64,000 bases of DNA from Streptomyces rimosus (GTDB lineage Bacteria; Actinomycetota; Actinomycetes; Streptomycetales; Streptomycetaceae): NCBI RefSeq assembly GCF_008704655.1, contig NZ_CP023688.1, forward strand, positions 310,001 to 374,000, written 5' to 3'. This document shows positions 50,967 through 60,850 of the stretch, in pieces. Numbering within the stretch: the first letter of the stretch is position 1; each line of letters begins with the position of its first letter. The position numbers and the translations under genes are program-made. The notes under the pieces were generated by a model that was not told where the DNA came from, ran no database searches, and saw only the letters and a program-made list of their open reading frames with translations.

Positions 50967-52142
50967 ATGTCCCACAGGGCACCCGTACAGGACGCGGTGA
51001 TCTCCGCGTCGGAGGGGCTGGCCACACTGGTCGGTGTCCTCGCCGAGGAGCACACCGTCATCGGGCCCACCCTTCGTGACGGCGCGATCGTCCTCGCGGA
51101 GCTGTCCGCGGCGGACGACCTGCCGCACGGCTGCGGTGTGGAGCTGGAGGCAGGACGGTATCGGCTGGTGCGGCGCCCGGACGCGATGATCTTCGCGCAC
51201 AGTGCCGGGCCACAGTCGTGGAAGGCGTATCTGCACCCGCAGCGCGAGCGGCTGTGGGCGGTGGACCGGGACACCCGGGGCCGGCTCGCCTTCCGTGCGG
51301 AGGACGGCGAGCCACCGACGTACGCGTTCCTCGGTGTGCGGCCCTGTGATCTGCGGGCCATCGCGATCCAGGACCGGGTGCTGGGCGGCGGTCCGCACGC
51401 GGACACCGCCTACCGGCGCCGCCGGGACCGTACGTTCATCGTCGCCGTGGAGTGCACCGATCCGGGCGCCACGTGCTTCTGTACGTCGATGGGCACGGGC
51501 CCGGGCGTCGGGGAGGACGGTCCGCCCGCGTACGACCTGGCCCTGACCGAAGTGCTGGACGGCGACGGGCACCGCTTCCGGGCCCGGGCGGGAAGCCCGG
51601 CCGGTGAACGCGTTCTCGCCCGGCTCCCCCGCCGTACCTGCGACCCGGCGACACGCGCCGCCGCCCGTACGGCCGTCACCGCCGCCGCGGAGCACATGGA
51701 GCGCGCCATGCCGCCGGTCGACCTGCACACCCTGATGGCCGGCTCGCACGACGCCGCCCGCTGGGACGACGTCGCCGCACGCTGCCTGACCTGCGGCAAC
51801 TGCACCATGGTGTGCCCGACCTGCTTCTGCACCACCACCGAGGACATCACCGATCTGACCGGCGACCACGCGGAGCGGTGGCAGCGCTGGGACTCCTGCT
51901 TCGACCTGGACTTCAGCCACCTGCACGGCGGCCCGGTCCGCGCGTCCGCACGCAGCCGCTACCGGCAGTGGCTCACCCACAAGCTCGGCACCTGGCACGA
52001 CCAGTTCGGGGAATCGGGCTGCGTCGGCTGCGGGCGCTGCATCGTGTGGTGCCCGGCCGGCATCGACATCACCGAAGAGGCCGCCGCCCTCCACGCGGAG
52101 GACCAGGGCTCGCGAGCCACCGACGAGGAGGCACCGTCATGA
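50967..52142 (+). CDS. hydB: [NiFe] hydrogenase beta subunit, iron-sulfur electron-transfer protein
   Basis: A 391-residue soluble protein. ATG 50967 is preferred over ATG 50934 because GAGGAG lies 5 nt upstream. The family motif LGVRPCDLRAIAIQDRVL and a cysteine patch (VECTDPGATCFCTSMGTGPG) are followed by two ferredoxin-type [4Fe-4S] motifs near the C-terminus: CLTCGNCTMVCPTCFC and CVGCGRCIVWCPAGIDI. This is the beta subunit of sulfhydrogenase-type (HydB/HyhB) bidirectional hydrogenases, passing electrons between the small subunit and the flavin subunit. It opens the operon and overlaps the next gene by 4 nt (ATGA). Confidence 0.92.
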   Translation: MSHRAPVQDAVISASEGLATLVGVLAEEHTVIGPTLRDGAIVLAELSAADDLPHGCGVELEAGRYRLVRRPDAMIFAHSAGPQSWKAYLHPQRERLWAVDRDTRGRLAFRAEDGEPPTYAFLGVRPCDLRAIAIQDRVLGGGPHADTAYRRRRDRTFIVAVECTDPGATCFCTSMGTGPGVGEDGPPAYDLALTEVLDGDGHRFRARAGSPAGERVLARLPRRTCDPATRAAARTAVTAAAEHMERAMPPVDLHTLMAGSHDAARWDDVAARCLTCGNCTMVCPTCFCTTTEDITDLTGDHAERWQRWDSCFDLDFSHLHGGPVRASARSRYRQWLTHKLGTWHDQFGESGCVGCGRCIVWCPAGIDITEEAAALHAEDQGSRATDEEAPS

Positions 52143-52615
52143 CCACCAGGAGCGGGCTGAAGACCATGATCTGCCGGCTGGACGCCCTCACCGAGGACCA
52201 GCGGGTCCGGCTGATGGGACTGGCCCACGAGGTGTCCTTCCCGGCGGGTGCGCGGCTTTTCGAGGAGCGCCGCGCCGCCGACCGGTTCTGGATCGTGCGG
52301 ACCGGCAGCATCGTGCTGGACCTCCACGTCCCCGGCCGCCGGGCCGCGGTGATCGAAACCCTCGGGCCGGGGGACCTGGTGGGCTGGTCCTGGCTCTTCC
52401 CCCCGCGCAACTGGCACCTGGGCGCCGAGGCCCAGAGCCCCGTACGGGCCTGGGAGTTCGACGCCGAAGCCGTACGCCGGCTGTGCCGGGAGGACCCGAA
52501 GCTGGGGCACGCGCTGGTGCTGGCGGTCGCCGAGGTCATCGGGCACCGGCTGGAGTGCGCCCGTACCCGGCTGCTGGACCTGTACGGGCCGTACGGGAGC
52601 GGGCTGCCACGATGA
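52139..52615 (+). CDS. Cyclic-nucleotide-binding-fold protein lacking a DNA-binding domain
   Basis: A 158-residue protein. Residues 10-125 form a Crp/FNR-type jelly roll: LTEDQRVRLMGLAHEVSFPA, ARLFEERRAADRFWIVRTGS, AVIETLGPGDLVGWSWLFPP and RAWEFDAEAVRRLCREDP. It then ends after the dimerisation helix (GHALVLAVAEVIGHRLECAR), where Crp/FNR proteins continue into a helix-turn-helix. No FNR cysteine set is present, and the phosphate-binding-cassette position (PPRNWHLGAEA) lacks the usual R-A-x-S for cAMP. It overlaps both neighbours by 4 nt, so it is made with the hydrogenase subunits and may sense a ligand for the complex rather than control transcription. Confidence 0.88.
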   Translation: MTTRSGLKTMICRLDALTEDQRVRLMGLAHEVSFPAGARLFEERRAADRFWIVRTGSIVLDLHVPGRRAAVIETLGPGDLVGWSWLFPPRNWHLGAEAQSPVRAWEFDAEAVRRLCREDPKLGHALVLAVAEVIGHRLECARTRLLDLYGPYGSGLPR

Positions 52616-53430
52616 ACGCGGGCGGTGCGCCCCTCCCCTACCTCGTCGTACGGCGATGTCCGGAGACTGCGGACGTGGCCACGTTCAAGCTGCTTCCGGG
52701 AGGCCCCGCGCTGAGGCCCTTCCGTCCGGGGCAGTTCGCGATGCTCCACGCGTTCGGTGTGGGCGGGATTCCCGTGTCGGTGTCCGGGCTGCCGCTGGGC
52801 GAACCGGCCCTGGTCCACACCGTGCGGGCGGTCGGGGCGGTGTCCCGGGCGCTGTACGAGGTGAAAGTGGGCGACAGCGTAGGAGTCCAGGGCCCCTACG
52901 GTGCCGGCTGGGACCTGGAGCAGGCCGTGGGGCGCGACGTGCTGGTGATCGCGGGCGGTATCGGGCTCGCGCCGCTGCGGCCCCTGATTCTGGAAGTGCT
53001 CGCGGAGGCCGGGCGTTACGGCCGGCTGACCGTGCTGATCGGGGCCCGTACGCCCAGCGACCTCCTGTACCGGTTGCAGACCCGGGACTGGGGCGCCGCC
53101 GCCCGGGTGGCGGTCACGGTGGACCGGCCGGAGGCGGGCTGGCGCGGAGACGTGGGGGTGGTCACCCGGCTGCTGGGGCGTGGCGGGTGGGCGCCCGCCG
53201 ACACCTGCGCCTTCGTCTGCGGGCCCGAGCCGATGATCCACGCCACCGCGGGTGACCTGGTGCGGGCGGGCGTCCCGCCGCACCGCATCCAGGTGTCGCT
53301 GGAGCGCAACATGCGCTGCGGGGAGGGCAATTGCGGACACTGCCAGCTGGGCCCCCTCCTGCTGTGCCGCGACGGACCGGTCACCGGCTGGGACCGCGCC
53401 GAACCCCTTCTGGCCGTGAAGGAGCTGTGA
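52612..53430 (+). CDS. hydG: [NiFe] hydrogenase gamma subunit, FAD/NAD(P)-binding
   Basis: A 272-residue ferredoxin-NADP reductase-like protein. The FAD domain has [20 protein letters not shown] and [13 protein letters not shown]. The nucleotide domain has [35 protein letters not shown] and [19 protein letters not shown]-terminal [2Fe-2S] motif reads [20 protein letters not shown] with a further Cys. This is the HydG/HyhG subunit that exchanges electrons with NAD(P)H in cytoplasmic group 3b-type hydrogenases. Start ATG 52612 overlaps the preceding stop. Confidence 0.94.
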   Translation: MNAGGAPLPYLVVRRCPETADVATFKLLPGGPALRPFRPGQFAMLHAFGVGGIPVSVSGLPLGEPALVHTVRAVGAVSRALYEVKVGDSVGVQGPYGAGWDLEQAVGRDVLVIAGGIGLAPLRPLILEVLAEAGRYGRLTVLIGARTPSDLLYRLQTRDWGAAARVAVTVDRPEAGWRGDVGVVTRLLGRGGWAPADTCAFVCGPEPMIHATAGDLVRAGVPPHRIQVSLERNMRCGEGNCGHCQLGPLLLCRDGPVTGWDRAEPLLAVKEL

Positions 53431-53431
53431 G

Positions 53432-54217
53432 ATGAGTGCCCCGCGCCCCGAAGGCGGTCGCCGCCCTGCACTCGCCGTCTTCAAGCTCGCCTCGTGCGAC
53501 GGCTGCCAGCTGACCCTGCTCGACTGCGAGGACGAACTCCTCAACGTCGCGGAGCGGGTGGAGATCGCGCACTTCCTGGAGGCGTCCAGCGCAGTGCGGC
53601 CCGGACCGTACGACCTCGCCCTAGTGGAAGGCTCCGTCACCACGCCCCAGGATGCCCAACGCATACGGGAGATCCGGGCCGCCGCGCGCTTCCTGGTCAC
53701 CATCGGCGCGTGCGCCACGGCCGGCGGCATCCAGGCGCTGCGCAACTTCGCCGACGTGGAGGAGTTCCGCGCCACCGTCTACGCGCGGCCGGAGTACATC
53801 GCCACCCTCGCCACCTCCACCCCCGTCTCGGCCCATGTCCCCGTCGACTTCGAACTGCGCGGCTGCCCCATCGACCGCGGCCAGCTCCTCGAAGTGATCA
53901 CGGCGTTCCTGGCGGGCCGCAAGCCGGACGTGCCGAACCACAGCGTCTGCTTCGCCTGCAAGCGGCGCGGCACCGTGTGCGTGACCGTCGCCCACGGCAC
54001 GCCGTGCCTCGGGCCGGTCACCCACGCCGGTTGCGGCGCCATCTGCCCGGCGTACGGACGCGGCTGCTACGGCTGCTTCGGGCCGTCCGGCTCGGTCAAC
54101 CTGCCCGCGCTGATCCCGCTGCTGCGGCGGGACGGCATGAGCGAGGACGACGTACGGCGCACCCTGCGCACGTACAACGCCGCCTCCTTCGCCGAGGTGG
54201 AGGGGGCGCCGTCATGA
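53432..54217 (+). CDS. hydD: [NiFe] hydrogenase small (delta) subunit
   Basis: A 261-residue small subunit without a Tat signal or membrane anchor, so cytoplasmic. The proximal-cluster start is [20 protein letters not shown] (CxxC), then [37 protein letters not shown] and [14 protein letters not shown]. The last third has Cys residues for two more clusters ([39 protein letters not shown]). Short length and CxGCQ-like motifs fit the group 3 (sulfhydrogenase delta) type. It begins 1 nt after the gamma-subunit stop and overlaps the large subunit start by 4 nt. Confidence 0.94.
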   Translation: MSAPRPEGGRRPALAVFKLASCDGCQLTLLDCEDELLNVAERVEIAHFLEASSAVRPGPYDLALVEGSVTTPQDAQRIREIRAAARFLVTIGACATAGGIQALRNFADVEEFRATVYARPEYIATLATSTPVSAHVPVDFELRGCPIDRGQLLEVITAFLAGRKPDVPNHSVCFACKRRGTVCVTVAHGTPCLGPVTHAGCGAICPAYGRGCYGCFGPSGSVNLPALIPLLRRDGMSEDDVRRTLRTYNAASFAEVEGAPS

Positions 54218-55614
54218 CGCACCGTGGCTCGCGGGTGCTGCACGTCGGCTCGCTCGCGCGCGTCGAGGGGGAAGGAGCGCTGCACCTGACAGTTGACGAC
54301 GGCACGGTCACGGGCGCCGAGCTGCGCATCTATGAGCCGCCGCGGTTCTTCGAGGCGTTCCTGCGCGGCCGTGCGTACACCGAGCCGCCGGACATCACCG
54401 CGCGGGTCTGCGGCATCTGCCCGGTCGCGTACCAGATGAGCGCCTGCAGAGCCGTCGAGGACGCCTGCGGGGTGACGGTCGGCGGGCAGCTGGCGGCGCT
54501 GCGGCGGCTGCTGTACTGCGGCGAGTGGATCGAGAGCCAGATCCTGCACATCCATCTGCTGCACGCCCCGGACTTCCTCGGCGTGGACGGCGCGATCGAA
54601 CTCGCCCGCACCCAACGCGGCCACGTGGAGCGCGGGTTGCGCATCAAGCAGGCGGGCAACGCGATCCTCGAACAGCTCGGCGGCCGCGCCATCCACCCCG
54701 TCAACGTCCGGCTCGGCGGTTTCCACCGCATACCGGCCGCTGGGGAACTGAAGCCGCTGGCCGAGCGGCTGCGCCGGGCCCGCGACGACGCGTGGGAGAC
54801 GGTGCGCTGGGTCGCGGGCTTCGACTTCCCGGAGGCCGGGCTGGACCACACCCTGCTGGCGCTGGCCGAACCGGGGCGTTACGCCATCGATTCCGGCATG
54901 CCGACCGTGATGGCCTCCCCCGGCGAGCACGGCATCCCCGCCGCCTCGACCGCTCCTCTACCGCTTCGCCAGTTTCCCGTGTACGCGTTCCCGGCCGAGG
55001 TCACCGAGAAGCAAGTGCCTCATTCCACCGCCCTCCAGGCGACGCTGGGCGGTGAGCGCTATCTGACCGGATCGCTCGCCCGTTACGCGATCAGCGGGCG
55101 CTGGCTGTCCCCGCTCGCGCAGGAGGCGGCGCGGGAGGGCGGGCTCGGCGACCCGGCGGCCGGAAAGGTGTGCCGCAATCCGTTCCGCAGCATCGTCGTG
55201 CGGGCCGTCGAGGCGCTGTACGCGATCGACGAGGCGCTGCGGATCATCGACGCGTACGAGCCGCCGAGCCGTCCGTACGTGGACGTGCCGCCGCGCGCCG
55301 GGACCGGTCACGGCGCCACGGAAGCGCCCCGCGGGCTGCTGTACCACCGCTACACGCTGGACGCCGACGGCCTGATCACCGCCGCCACGCTCGTCCCGCC
55401 CACCTCCCAGAACCAGGCTGCCATCGAGGACGACCTGCGCCGCCTCGTTCAGTCCCGCCTGGATGCCGGCGTACGGGACACCGAGGCGGAGCTGACCGCC
55501 CTGTGCGAGCGCGGCATCCGCAACCACGACCCGTGCATCTCCTGTTCCGCCCACTTCCTGGACCTCACCGTCGAGGCCGTCGACCGTCCCCGAAGGAGCC
55601 CGCCATGCCCGTGA
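54214..55614 (+). CDS. hydA: [NiFe] hydrogenase large (alpha) subunit, catalytic
   Basis: A 466-residue catalytic subunit. The two Ni-binding motifs are [20 protein letters not shown] (L1) near residue 70 and [18 protein letters not shown] (L2) near 440. Also seen are [13 protein letters not shown] at the start and [19 protein letters not shown]. After DPCISCSAH about 17 residues remain (to PPCP), the extension expected to be removed by the maturation protease encoded at 60851. Combined with beta, gamma and delta subunits in B-G-D-A order, this is a soluble NAD(P)-linked group 3b-like hydrogenase. Its end overlaps the CBS gene by 10 nt. Confidence 0.95.
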   Translation: MTHRGSRVLHVGSLARVEGEGALHLTVDDGTVTGAELRIYEPPRFFEAFLRGRAYTEPPDITARVCGICPVAYQMSACRAVEDACGVTVGGQLAALRRLLYCGEWIESQILHIHLLHAPDFLGVDGAIELARTQRGHVERGLRIKQAGNAILEQLGGRAIHPVNVRLGGFHRIPAAGELKPLAERLRRARDDAWETVRWVAGFDFPEAGLDHTLLALAEPGRYAIDSGMPTVMASPGEHGIPAASTAPLPLRQFPVYAFPAEVTEKQVPHSTALQATLGGERYLTGSLARYAISGRWLSPLAQEAAREGGLGDPAAGKVCRNPFRSIVVRAVEALYAIDEALRIIDAYEPPSRPYVDVPPRAGTGHGATEAPRGLLYHRYTLDADGLITAATLVPPTSQNQAAIEDDLRRLVQSRLDAGVRDTEAELTALCERGIRNHDPCISCSAHFLDLTVEAVDRPRRSPPCP

Positions 55615-56288
55615 CCGACCCCGGCAACCCGCAGGAACACGGTCTGCACACCGTGAGCGACGTGATGACCCACACCGTCGTCGCCGTCGGCCGCAACGCG
55701 CCGTTCAAGGAGATCGTCCGGATGATGGAGCAGTGGAAGGTCAGCGCCCTTCCCGTGTTGGAAGGCGAAGGCCGGGTCATCGGTGTCGTCTCCGAGGCCG
55801 ATCTGCTGCCCAAGGAAGAGTTCCGCGACAGCGACCCCTCCCGGTTCGAACAGCGCCGCCGTCTGGAGGACCTGGCCAAGGCCGGGGCCCTGACGGCAGG
55901 GGAGCTGATGAGCGCGCCCGCCATCTGCGTCCACGCCGACGCGGCCCTCCCCCAGGCCGCCCGCATCATGGCCGTACGGCACGTCAAGCGCCTGCCGGTC
56001 ACCGACGCCCAGGGACTGCTGCAAGGCGTGATCAGCCGCAGCGATCTCCTCAAGGTCTTTCTGCGCCCCGACGCGGACATCGCCGAGGAGGTACGCCGGG
56101 TGGTGGTCGACCGGGTGTTCCCCGGGCAGGACGTCACCGTCGACGTACAGGACGGCGTGGTGACCCTCGGCGGACCCATTCGCGACAGCTCGTTCGTACC
56201 CGTCGCGGCCCGCCTCTGCCGCGCCGTCGAGGGCGTCGTGGACGTGGTCTCCGCCGGGCTGAGGGCTGCCGGGGCGGCCGGACCCTGA
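55605..56288 (+). CDS. CBS-pair and BON domain protein
   Basis: A 227-residue protein starting at ATG 55605 inside the end of the large-subunit gene, behind GAAGGAG. Two CBS motifs form residues 10-150: [60 protein letters not shown] and [24 protein letters not shown] domain follows ([20 protein letters not shown], then GGPIRDSS). CBS pairs bind adenine nucleotides, and this architecture resembles DosR-regulated hypoxic-response proteins. An energy-sensing role within the hydrogenase operon is plausible. TGATG overlap with hypD. Confidence 0.92.
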   Translation: MPVTDPGNPQEHGLHTVSDVMTHTVVAVGRNAPFKEIVRMMEQWKVSALPVLEGEGRVIGVVSEADLLPKEEFRDSDPSRFEQRRRLEDLAKAGALTAGELMSAPAICVHADAALPQAARIMAVRHVKRLPVTDAQGLLQGVISRSDLLKVFLRPDADIAEEVRRVVVDRVFPGQDVTVDVQDGVVTLGGPIRDSSFVPVAARLCRAVEGVVDVVSAGLRAAGAAGP

Positions 56289-57400
56289 TGCGCTACCTCG
56301 ACGAGTACCGCGATCCCGAACTGGCCCGCAGCCTGCTGGACCGGCTCGGGCGGGTCGCGACCCGCCCGTGGCGCATCATGGAGGTCTGCGGCGGGCAGAC
56401 CCACACCCTCGTACGCCAGGGCATCGACGAACTGCTGCCCGCCGGCATCCGCATGATCCACGGGCCCGGCTGCCCGGTCTGCGTGACCCCGCTGGAGACC
56501 CTGGACCGGGCCATGGCCATCGCCGCCCGCCCCGAGGTGACCTTCACCAGCTTCGGGGACATGCTGCGCGTCCCCGGCACCCACACCGACCTGCTGTCCC
56601 TACGGGCGCGCGGTGCGGACGTACGGGTCGTCTACTCCCCGATGGACGCCGTACGGACCGCCGTGGCCGAACCGCGGCGCCAGGTGGTCTTCCTGGCCGT
56701 CGGCTTCGAGACCACCGCGCCCGCCAACGCCATGGCCGTCCTGCATGCCCGCCGGCTGGGCCTGGCCAACTTCTCCGTCCTGGTCAGCCACGTCCTCGTC
56801 CCCCCGGCCATGACCGCCCTGCTGACCGACCCCGACTGCGAAGTACAAGCCTTTCTCGCCGCCGGACATGTGTGCGCCGTGATGGGCTGGACCCCGTACG
56901 AACCGATCGCCGCCCACTGGCACGTCCCCATCGTCGTCACCGGCTTCGAACCCCTCGACCTCCTCGAAGGCGTCCTGATGGCGGTCGGGCAACTGGAGGA
57001 CGGACGCGGCGAGGTCGAGAACCAGTACGCGCGCGCCGTACGCCGTACCGGGAACACCGTCGCCCGGCATACCGTCGGACGGGTCTTCCGTATCACCGAC
57101 CGCACCTGGCGCGGCATCGGCCCGCTGCCCGAAAGCGGGCTCGAACTCAGCCCGGAGTACGCGGAGTTCGACGCCGCACGCCGCTTCGGCGTCACGGACC
57201 TGCGCTCCGCCGAGCACCCCGAGTGCATCGCGGGCGCCATTCTCACCGGCGCCCGGAAACCGACCGACTGCGCCGCCTACGGCACCCGCTGCACGCCGCG
57301 CACTCCGCTCGGCGCGCCCATGGTGTCCGCCGAGGGCACCTGCGCCGCCTACTTCGCGGCCGGACGCGCCCGCATCGCCCTCGCAGGGAGCCCACCATGA
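56288..57400 (+). CDS. hypD: Hydrogenase maturation factor HypD
   Basis: A 370-residue HypD, the iron-sulfur scaffold that, with HypC, assembles the Fe(CN)2CO unit. Family motifs are clear: [40 protein letters not shown] (conserved CPVC), [30 protein letters not shown] and the C-terminal cysteines in [37 protein letters not shown] and EGTCAAY. The length is normal. Overlaps the CBS gene upstream and hypE downstream by a few bases. Confidence 0.97.
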   Translation: MRYLDEYRDPELARSLLDRLGRVATRPWRIMEVCGGQTHTLVRQGIDELLPAGIRMIHGPGCPVCVTPLETLDRAMAIAARPEVTFTSFGDMLRVPGTHTDLLSLRARGADVRVVYSPMDAVRTAVAEPRRQVVFLAVGFETTAPANAMAVLHARRLGLANFSVLVSHVLVPPAMTALLTDPDCEVQAFLAAGHVCAVMGWTPYEPIAAHWHVPIVVTGFEPLDLLEGVLMAVGQLEDGRGEVENQYARAVRRTGNTVARHTVGRVFRITDRTWRGIGPLPESGLELSPEYAEFDAARRFGVTDLRSAEHPECIAGAILTGARKPTDCAAYGTRCTPRTPLGAPMVSAEGTCAAYFAAGRARIALAGSPP

Positions 57401-58428
57401 CGCCCCAGTGCACCACGCCGCGACACGAGGACGAGCGGGTGCTGCTCGGCCACGGCGCGGGCGGCCGGCTCACCGCCGAACTCCTCGACGCGCTCCTGCT
57501 CCCCGCCATCGGAGCGCCGGCCGGACCGCTGGAGGACGCCGCCACCCTGCCTCCCATAGGCCTGCCGGTCATCAGCACGGACAGCTTCGTCGTCAGCCCG
57601 CTGTCCTTCCCCGGCGGCGACATCGGCTCCCTCGCCGTCCACGGCACCGTCAATGACCTCGCCATGCGCGGCGCCCAACCCGTCGCCCTCGCCGTCTCCC
57701 TCATCATCGAGGAGGGCCTGCCGCTGGCCGAGCTGAGGTCGGTGGTGGAATCGCTGGGCAAGGCCGCCGCCGAGGCGGAGGTGCCGGTGGTCACCGGGGA
57801 CACCAAGGTCGTCGGGCGCGGTGCCGCCGACCGGCTGTTCATCACCACCACCGGCATCGGCCGGCGCATCCCCGCTCTCCACCCCTCGGCGGCACGCGCC
57901 CAACCCCACGACGCCATCCTGCTCTCCGGCCCCATCGGCCTGCACGGCACCGCCGTGCTCAGCACCCGCGAGGGCCTGGGCTTCGAGGCCGACATCACCT
58001 CCGACTCCCGCCCGCTGCACCGCCTCGTCAAGGCTCTGGCCTGCTTCGCCGACGACCTCCACACCCTGCGCGACCCCACCCGCGGCGGCCTCGCCGCGAC
58101 CCTCAACGAGATCGCCGAGGCATCCGGCACCGGAGCAGAGATCGACGAAAGCGCGCTGCCCGTGCCCGGCCCCGTCGCCGCCGCCTGCGATCTGCTCGGA
58201 CTCGACCTCTTGCACGTCGCCAACGAGGGCTGCCTGGTCGCCTACGTACCGGAAGCCCGGGCGGACGACGTGCTGCACACCATGCGTCGCGCCCCCGAAG
58301 GCGCGTCAGCGGTGCGCATCGGCCGGACGACCGCCGTCCATCCCCGACGTGTGGACCTGCTCACCCGCGTCGGCTCCCGGCGCGTCGTCGACATGCCGCT
58401 GGGCGAGCAGCTGCCCCGTATCTGCTGA
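57397..58428 (+). CDS. hypE: Hydrogenase maturation factor HypE
   Basis: A 343-residue HypE, which dehydrates a carbamoyl group on its C-terminal Cys to cyanide for the active-site iron. It shows [69 protein letters not shown] and [20 protein letters not shown] (PurM-like ATP site), and it ends PRIC with the catalytic terminal Cys. ATG 57397 overlaps the hypD stop. Confidence 0.97.
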   Translation: MTPQCTTPRHEDERVLLGHGAGGRLTAELLDALLLPAIGAPAGPLEDAATLPPIGLPVISTDSFVVSPLSFPGGDIGSLAVHGTVNDLAMRGAQPVALAVSLIIEEGLPLAELRSVVESLGKAAAEAEVPVVTGDTKVVGRGAADRLFITTTGIGRRIPALHPSAARAQPHDAILLSGPIGLHGTAVLSTREGLGFEADITSDSRPLHRLVKALACFADDLHTLRDPTRGGLAATLNEIAEASGTGAEIDESALPVPGPVAAACDLLGLDLLHVANEGCLVAYVPEARADDVLHTMRRAPEGASAVRIGRTTAVHPRRVDLLTRVGSRRVVDMPLGEQLPRIC

Positions 58429-58449
58429 CGGGCCGGACGAGGAGGAAGC

Positions 58450-59001
58450 ATGCGCGTGTTCATCGGTTACGCTGGAGAACACGGATCCACCCGCGGCGTC
58501 GCCGAACGCATCGCGGCCACGCTGACCGGGCGGGGCCTTCAGGCGGACATCGCGGATCTGGCCGACGAGTGTGCCGCGGCCCCCGGCCACGACGCCTGCG
58601 TGCTCGGCAGTGCCATTCACAACGGCCGCTGGATGCCCGCGGCCGCCGAGTACGTACGCCGCTACACCCCCGAACTCGCCCGCCGGCCCCTGTGGCTGTT
58701 CAGCGTCGGCCTGGCCCGCGTCCTCGGCGGCCCCTTCGAACGGTGGTCCCGGAACCCGGACCCGCTGCCCGCCGTACGCGACCTCCTCTCCCCCGTGGAC
58801 CACCGCCTGCTGGCAGGCGCCTTCGAGCGGGAGCACACCTCCCTTCTCGGGCACCTGGTCTTCCGGGCCATGGGCGGCCACTACGGGGACCACCGGGACT
58901 GGCAGGAAATCGACGCATGGGCCGAAGGCATCGCGCACCGACTGCTGTCGGCCCCGTCCGAGAAGGAGCACCATCGGAACCAACCCGCAGCGACGGAGTG
59001 A
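58450..59001 (+). CDS. Flavodoxin-domain protein
   Basis: A 183-residue flavodoxin-like protein. The FMN loop is VFIGYAGEHGSTRGVAERI, the second loop DACVLGSAIHNGRWMPAAAE, and the third FSVGLARVLGGPFE. The tail DWQEIDAWAEGIAHRL matches the HemG/'flavodoxin domain' proteins found in mycobacterial and Streptomyces dormancy regions. It may carry electrons or act as a quinone-dependent oxidase. It lies 21 bp after hypE with GAGGAGGAAG before the ATG, and 7 bp before the response-regulator start. Confidence 0.85.
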   Translation: MRVFIGYAGEHGSTRGVAERIAATLTGRGLQADIADLADECAAAPGHDACVLGSAIHNGRWMPAAAEYVRRYTPELARRPLWLFSVGLARVLGGPFERWSRNPDPLPAVRDLLSPVDHRLLAGAFEREHTSLLGHLVFRAMGGHYGDHRDWQEIDAWAEGIAHRLLSAPSEKEHHRNQPAATE

Positions 59002-59008
59002 TGTTCCG

Positions 59009-59716
59009 ATGACGGCATCCGAACCGGCCGGGCCGGGCCCCATCCGGGTCTTTCTGCTGGACGACCACGAGATGGTGCGCCGGGGCGTGCGCGATCTGCT
59101 CGACGGCGAACCGGACATCGAGGTGGTGGGCGAGGCCGCCGACCGGCGCGAAGCCCTGGCCCGGGGGCCCGCCCTGCGACCACATGTCGCGCTATTGGAC
59201 GTACGGCTCGGTCCGGGCAGTCCGGAAGGCGACCACGAGGGCATCGAGGCGTGCCGCGAACTGCGCGCCCGGATGCCGGAACTGGCCTGTCTGATGCTGA
59301 CGTCCTTCGATGACGACGAAGCGCTCTTCGACGCCGTCATGGCGGGCGCGTCCGGTTACGTCCTCAAGCAGATCAAGGGCTCCGACCTGGTGTCGGCGGT
59401 GCGGACGGTGGCGTCGGGCGCGTCCCTGCTCGACCCGGGCGCGACCGCACGGCTCATGGCCCGCGTACGCGGCGAGACCGACCCCGTACCGCCCGAGCTG
59501 GCCCGCCTCTCCCCCCGGGAGCGGGAAATCCTCGAACTCGTCGGCGAGGGCCTGACCAACGGGCAGATCGCCCAGCGGCTGTACCTGGCGGAGAAGACGG
59601 TCAAGAACCGCATCTCCTCGATTCTCGCCAAGCTCGGCGTCGGCCGCCGTATCCAGGCCGCGGTGCTGGCCGAAAAGATCCGGCACCGCGATCCGGCAGC
59701 CGACGAACCGGGGTGA
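59009..59716 (+). CDS. DosR/DevR-like NarL-family response regulator
   Basis: A 235-residue two-component regulator. The receiver domain has IRVFLLDDHEMVRRGVRDLL, the phosphorylated Asp64 in ALLDVRLGPG, the switch Thr in CLMLTSFDDDEALFDAV and Lys in GYVLKQIKGSD. The LuxR-type helix-turn-helix is LSPREREILELVGEGLTNGQ followed by AEKTVKNRISSILAKLGV, very close to DosR. About 10 extra residues (GPGSPEGDHE) sit after the Asp loop. It is the likely partner of the DosS-like kinase at 44242 and the likely ligand of the GGGCCRTTCGGCCC sites. Cotranscribed with the hydrogenase maturation genes. Confidence 0.93.
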   Translation: MTASEPAGPGPIRVFLLDDHEMVRRGVRDLLDGEPDIEVVGEAADRREALARGPALRPHVALLDVRLGPGSPEGDHEGIEACRELRARMPELACLMLTSFDDDEALFDAVMAGASGYVLKQIKGSDLVSAVRTVASGASLLDPGATARLMARVRGETDPVPPELARLSPREREILELVGEGLTNGQIAQRLYLAEKTVKNRISSILAKLGVGRRIQAAVLAEKIRHRDPAADEPG

Positions 59717-59761
59717 GCGGCCGAAGAAGAGGACTCTCCGGACCGCCCCAGGTGCGCCCGG

Positions 59762-60643
59762 TTAGGCATGCGGTACGACGGCCACCGGGCACCGGGCGTG
59801 GTGGAGCACGGCGTGGTTGACCGGGCCCAGTTGCAGGCCGCGGGTGTGCCGGTGGCGTTCGGCGCCGACCACCAGGAGGTCCGCGCCGGCCGCGGCGGCG
59901 AGGAGGACATCGCGGGGGTTGCCCTCGGCCGGCCGGGGCGTCACGGGCACCTCGGGGTGCTCGCACGCCACGGGAGCGAGAGCGGCTTCGAGGGTGTCCG
60001 CGGCGCGTCGGATGTGCTCCTCGCGCCGCTTGTTGTGCGTCCCGCTCTCCTCGGCGAGCCCGCTGCCCGGGCACCGCCAGACGTGTACGGCCTCGATCTC
60101 CCCGCGGCGCAGGGCCGCCTCGCCATACGCGAAGGCGACCGTCGCCTCGCTGCCGGCGCCCTCGCCGACACCGACGACGATCCGGCCGCCCCGGCCCGGT
60201 GGGGGCCCGGTCCGCCCTTCGCCCCGTACGACGATGACCGGGCAATGCGCCCGCCCTGCCACCGTCAGGCTCACCGTCCCCAGCAGCAGGGACGCCAGTT
60301 CGCCGCGGCCCCGGTGCCCCACGACCAGCAGCGCAGCGGCGCGGGACTCCACGGTCAGTGCTACGGCGGGCTCCTCCGGCACCGCCTGAGCCGTCACCTG
60401 CGGGCCGCCGGCCCACCGTGCGGCCCGCTCGACCGCGTCGGAGAGCACCCGCTCCTCCGCCTTCTTCTCCTCGGCAGCCCCTTCTCCGTAGCGCTCCCAG
60501 AGCGACGCGTGCACGATGCGCAGCGGCAGGCCGCGAAGCCGGGCCTCTTCGGCTGCCCAGTCCAGCGCGTGCATACCGGCGTCGGATCCGTCCACGCCCA
60601 CCACGACAGGTCGTTCCACCCCGGCCACCGCCTTCCCGGACAT
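59762..60643 (-). CDS. Tandem universal stress protein
   Basis: A 293-residue protein with two Usp domains. Domain 1 starts VERPVVVGVDGSDAGMHALD and ends VVGHRGRGELASLLLGTVSL plus CPVIVVRGE (the ATP-binding G-x2-G-x9-G-S/T pattern). Domain 2 starts RIVVGVGEGAGSEATVAFAY and ends VVGAERHRHTRGLQLGPVNH plus CPVAVVPHA. This two-domain, ATP-binding type is typical of DosR regulons. ATG 60643 gives a normal length; the ribosome-binding site is poor, so an internal GTG is possible. The gene diverges from the maturation protease with the palindrome at 60706 between them. Confidence 0.93.
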   Translation of the reverse strand: MSGKAVAGVERPVVVGVDGSDAGMHALDWAAEEARLRGLPLRIVHASLWERYGEGAAEEKKAEERVLSDAVERAARWAGGPQVTAQAVPEEPAVALTVESRAAALLVVGHRGRGELASLLLGTVSLTVAGRAHCPVIVVRGEGRTGPPPGRGGRIVVGVGEGAGSEATVAFAYGEAALRRGEIEAVHVWRCPGSGLAEESGTHNKRREEHIRRAADTLEAALAPVACEHPEVPVTPRPAEGNPRDVLLAAAAGADLLVVGAERHRHTRGLQLGPVNHAVLHHARCPVAVVPHA

Positions 60644-60705
60644 CGGCTGCCCGCAGCATGCGCCCGCCCGCTGCCGCCGCGCAGGGGTGGTTCGGGGCAT
60701 GCCGA

Positions 60706-60719
60706 GGGCCATTCGGCCC
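60706..60719. promoter_or_regulatory. Second DosR/DevR-like palindrome, between divergent operons
   Basis: GGGCCATTCGGCCC differs from the site at 50884 by one central base, and both are flanked by A and C. It lies 62 bp upstream of the stress-protein start and 131 bp upstream of the protease start, so one site could serve both directions. Confidence 0.6.
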
Positions 60720-60850
60720 CAAGCGGGCGGGCACGGTGAGGCCGCATTCTGGCGGGGCAGGGCCTGACGTCCCGGGCACCCCGGCGGTGACCGGGAGCCC
60801 GGCCCGGCCGCAGGTCCATCGACCGGTCGCCTTTCGGACAGGAGAGTCCC

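Noticed and set aside
53494..54213. Upstream extension of the large-subunit frame through the small-subunit gene
   Set aside because: It is an out-of-frame shadow of the small subunit. The real ATG at 54214 opens with the family start SLARVEGEG.
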